Assembly (NCBI GenBank): GCA_018064695.1
Contig: JAGHUU010000078.1
Coordinates: forward strand, 1 to 15,980
Length of the DNA stretch: 15,980 nt
Direction of reading: 5' to 3'
DNA from: Candidatus Blautia equi
GTDB taxonomy: Bacteria; Bacillota; Clostridia; Lachnospirales; Lachnospiraceae
The notes under the pieces are model-generated. The model was not told the DNA's origin and ran no database searches. It worked only from the letters and a program-made list of their open reading frames with translations. This document shows, piece by piece, positions 14,203 through 15,980 of the stretch. The position numbers were made by a program, and so were the translations under genes. The stretch's first letter is position 1; each line of letters opens with the position of its first letter.

Positions 14203-14222
14203 TTAAAGCATTTATGCGTTAA
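14203..14222. promoter_or_regulatory. 20-bp imperfect palindrome, candidate activator site
   Basis: TTAA-A-GCAT-TT-ATGC-G-TTAA is symmetric except for one pair. It lies about 70-90 bases upstream of the likely aroE-like transcription start, a position typical of LysR-type activator boxes. No regulator gene is in the window, so the binding protein is unknown. Confidence 0.4.
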
Positions 14223-14274
14223 AGTGCTAAAACTAAATAAAAAAATCCCATTTTGCGCAATCGATTTTTTGCGG

Positions 14275-14303
14275 TTGCGGAACAACGCAGAAACGATTAT
14301 CAT
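14275..14303 (+). promoter_or_regulatory. Candidate promoter of the EamA transporter gene
   Basis: TTGCGG (14275-14280) and TATCAT (14298-14303) are 17 bases apart. Initiation would fall near 14310, just at the left arm of the inverted repeat at 14313, so the mRNA would begin with that stem. An alternative is a perfect TATAAT at 14348-14353, which has no recognisable -35. Confidence 0.4.
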
Positions 14304-14312
14304 ATCATAGGT

Positions 14313-14395
14313 TGTATATTCCGATAGCATAGATCATACTGCACGGTTATAATCAACGGTCAATCCGCTTAACAGGAGATTCATCGGAATATACA
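14313..14395 (+). promoter_or_regulatory. 13-bp inverted repeat in the EamA leader
   Basis: Bases 14313-14325 (TGTATATTCCGAT) are the exact reverse complement of 14383-14395, with 57 bases between. A perfect TATAAT lies between the arms. The arms may form a leader stem in RNA or be paired operator half-sites around a promoter. A 12-bp palindrome, TATGAATTCATA (14403-14414), framed by GGTT/AACC, follows before the ribosome site. The rest of 14049-14445 shows no gene. Confidence 0.5.
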
Positions 14396-14445
14396 GGTTC
14401 GATATGAATTCATAAAAACCAGATTGTGAAAGGACAGGAAAATAA

Positions 14446-15294
14446 ATGATCGATCTTATCTTAGCGGTGCTCTCCAGCACCATGGTGGCACTTGTCATGC
14501 GAATCAGCGGCAGGTACACCGACAAAAACCGCAATATCTCCATGCTTGCAGTGAATTATCTGATCTGTACCCTGCTGGCCTGCCTCTACTCCGGCTTCGG
14601 CAGTGTTTTTACCCCGGCGGAGGGCAGCGGCATCGCCCTTGGGCTTGGCTCTGTCAACGGTCTTCTCTATCTGCTGGGCTTTGTTCTTCTGCAGATCAAT
14701 ACCAAAAGAAACGGTGTGGTCATGTCCTCCACCTTCATCAGGCTGGGGGTGCTGGTTCCAACTATTTCCTCTATTGTGATCTTCCATGAGAAACCAACCG
14801 TTATGCAGATCCTCGGTATCGTTCTTGCCCTTGCCGCCATCATAGGCATCAGCACCGATGACGGAAAAAATAAGAGCACCCTGGATTTCAAAGCCGGTCT
14901 GATCCTCATGCTGCTGGCCGGCGGTACTGCCGATGCCATGTCAAAGGTCTACGATGAGTACGGAAAGCCGGAGCTCTCCAATCAGTTCCTGGTCTACACC
15001 TTCATCTTTGCCCTGCTCTTCTGCGTGGCACTGATGCTCTATAAAAAACAGACCCTCGGCAAACCGGAGCTTCTCTTCGGTGCCATCATCGCCATCCCAA
15101 ACTACTATTCCGCGCGCTTTCTCTTAAAAGCCGTGGCCAGTGTTCCCGCCGTAGTTGCCTATCCAACCTACAGCGTCTCCACCATCGTAGTCACCAGCCT
15201 GGTTGGCGTCCTCTTCTTCCACGAAAAAATCAACCGCCGCCAGGGCATCGCAATTGCGGGGATTCTTGTGGCGTTGGTGCTCTTAAACATCTGA
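14446..15294 (+). CDS. EamA/DMT superfamily transporter
   Basis: A 282-residue membrane protein made of two repeated halves of about five helices each, as in the drug/metabolite transporter superfamily. Each half ends with the usual pattern: FHEKPTVMQILGIVLALAAIIGI near residues 113-135 and FFHEKINRRQGIAIAGILVALVLL at the C-terminus. The EamA glutamate of the H-E-K motif is present twice. A weak site, AGGA, lies six bases before the ATG. It is transcribed divergently from the aroE-like gene. Export of a metabolite is the family role; any link to the neighbouring acid uptake system is only suggested by the shared intergenic region. Confidence 0.88.
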   Translation: MIDLILAVLSSTMVALVMRISGRYTDKNRNISMLAVNYLICTLLACLYSGFGSVFTPAEGSGIALGLGSVNGLLYLLGFVLLQINTKRNGVVMSSTFIRLGVLVPTISSIVIFHEKPTVMQILGIVLALAAIIGISTDDGKNKSTLDFKAGLILMLLAGGTADAMSKVYDEYGKPELSNQFLVYTFIFALLFCVALMLYKKQTLGKPELLFGAIIAIPNYYSARFLLKAVASVPAVVAYPTYSVSTIVVTSLVGVLFFHEKINRRQGIAIAGILVALVLLNI

Positions 15295-15310
15295 TTACAT
15301 AAAAGAAAGT

Positions 15311-15339
15311 AAAAAAGCTTCCACACCGGAAGCTTTTTT
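15311..15339. terminator. Bidirectional intrinsic terminator between EamA and MATE genes
   Basis: AAAAAAGCTTCC pairs with GGAAGCTTTTTT around the loop ACACC. Six As on one side and six Ts on the other make it work in both directions for the convergent genes. It starts 17 bases after the EamA stop codon. Confidence 0.93.
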
Positions 15340-15364
15340 ATTTTCTCTTATTTTGTAAATTCTT

Positions 15365-15980
15365 TTATCTTGTAAGCTTTTTGATCCACGTCCCGTAATT
15401 CACTTTGATTCCGGCAGGAATACACTTAAATATCTGGTCCGCATTCAGACAGCAGAATACCACCACCGGGGAAGCCTTCACTACAAAGGCCATAAAAAAC
15501 GATACCGGAATTACAATGCACCAGATACTGATGATATCCAGCTTTACTACAAATTCCGGGCTGCCGCCGCCCCTTATGATTCCGTTGTTTACCGGCATCT
15601 GATAGGACATGGTCATGCAGATGATGCACTGCAGCATCAGGAAGGTGTTGGCCAGGCTTCTGGTCTCCGGAAGCAGGTCGTAGAGCCCAAGCACAGGTAT
15701 GCGAAGGAAGAACAGCAGCGTTCCGGATACGATGCCGATAAAGACAAACAGGAACTGCATGGTCTTTGCATACTCTTTTACTGTGTCGATCCTGCCCGCT
15801 CCGATGGTCTTTCCCACAATGACAGATGCGGAGGATGCCGCACCCACTGCCATGGATTTCACCAGCAGGAACAGAGTGGAGTACACACTGCTTGCCGCAA
15901 TGGCACTGTCCGACATATGTCCGATAATCATGGTCTGGAAGGCGTTGTTTAAGCCCCAGAGACCCTGCACCACCATCATT
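15365..15980 (-). CDS. MATE family efflux transporter, C-terminal part (cut by window edge)
   Basis: Membrane antiporter that exports drugs or metabolites with sodium or proton influx. About 204 residues are visible, less than half of the usual 440-460, and the frame is open to the window end. Seen are the second-half MATE patterns: GLNNAFQTMIIGHMSDSAIAASSVYSTL, then SSASVIVGKTIGAGRIDTVKEYAK (the G-x-x-x-G-A-G helix motif of the C-lobe), MSYQMPVNNGIIRGGG, and an ending IPAGIKVNYGTWIKKLTR. The segments NNAFQTMI and RGGGSPEFVVKLD place it in the clostridial group of MATE proteins. Confidence 0.9.
   Translation of the reverse strand, partial: MMVVQGLWGLNNAFQTMIIGHMSDSAIAASSVYSTLFLLVKSMAVGAASSASVIVGKTIGAGRIDTVKEYAKTMQFLFVFIGIVSGTLLFFLRIPVLGLYDLLPETRSLANTFLMLQCIICMTMSYQMPVNNGIIRGGGSPEFVVKLDIISIWCIVIPVSFFMAFVVKASPVVVFCCLNADQIFKCIPAGIKVNYGTWIKKLTR

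Overview
The window looks like chromosomal DNA from a Clostridia gut anaerobe, most likely Lachnospiraceae. That assignment is an inference from gene content: a YqjW/UvrX-type Y-family polymerase paired with a YolD-like protein, PadR with DUF2812, a GH31/GH43 glycosidase pair and a TRAP transporter, together with purine-rich Shine-Dalgarno sites and intrinsic terminators. There is no tRNA, rRNA, CRISPR array or transposase.

Layout. (1) 1-1785, + strand: the 3' part of a Y-family translesion polymerase gene, then a YolD-like gene. Between them lie a C-tract array (G-quadruplex motif on the - strand) and 28-bp imperfect tandem repeats. (2) 1786-2138: no protein gene. It holds a hairpin over the yolD stop codon and a roughly 245-bp element closed by a 33-bp inverted repeat and containing four internal hairpins. 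I read it as a structured RNA or MITE-like element, with the RNA strand probably +. (3) 3510-2139, - strand: padR, DUF2812 membrane protein and msrA, behind a sigma-A-like promoter with spaced TCGAT repeats. (4) 9984-3661, - strand: a tightly packed five-gene unit of CYTH phosphatase/cyclase-family protein, Asp/Glu-repeat surface protein, GH43, GH31 and a secreted DUF3472-like protein, ending in a strong terminator. (5) 14048-10100, - strand: an AroE-like dehydrogenase with an altered active site, then dctQ, dctM and dctP of a TRAP transporter, also ending in a strong terminator. (6) 14446-15294, + strand: an EamA/DMT-type transporter, divergent from the aroE unit across a 397-bp regulatory gap. 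(7) 15980-15365, - strand: the C-terminal part of a MATE transporter, convergent with EamA over a shared bidirectional terminator.

How the genes work together (inference). The aroE-TRAP unit reads as uptake plus first oxidation of a cyclic polyhydroxy acid such as quinate or shikimate, or a relative. The GH43/GH31 pair has no signal peptides and should trim xylose/arabinose/glucose-type oligosaccharides in the cytoplasm. Its two secreted partners may act at the cell surface. The most novel-looking items are the structured element at 1888-2131, the substrate-site changes in the AroE-like enzyme, and the unusual CYTH/acidic-repeat/glycosidase operon.
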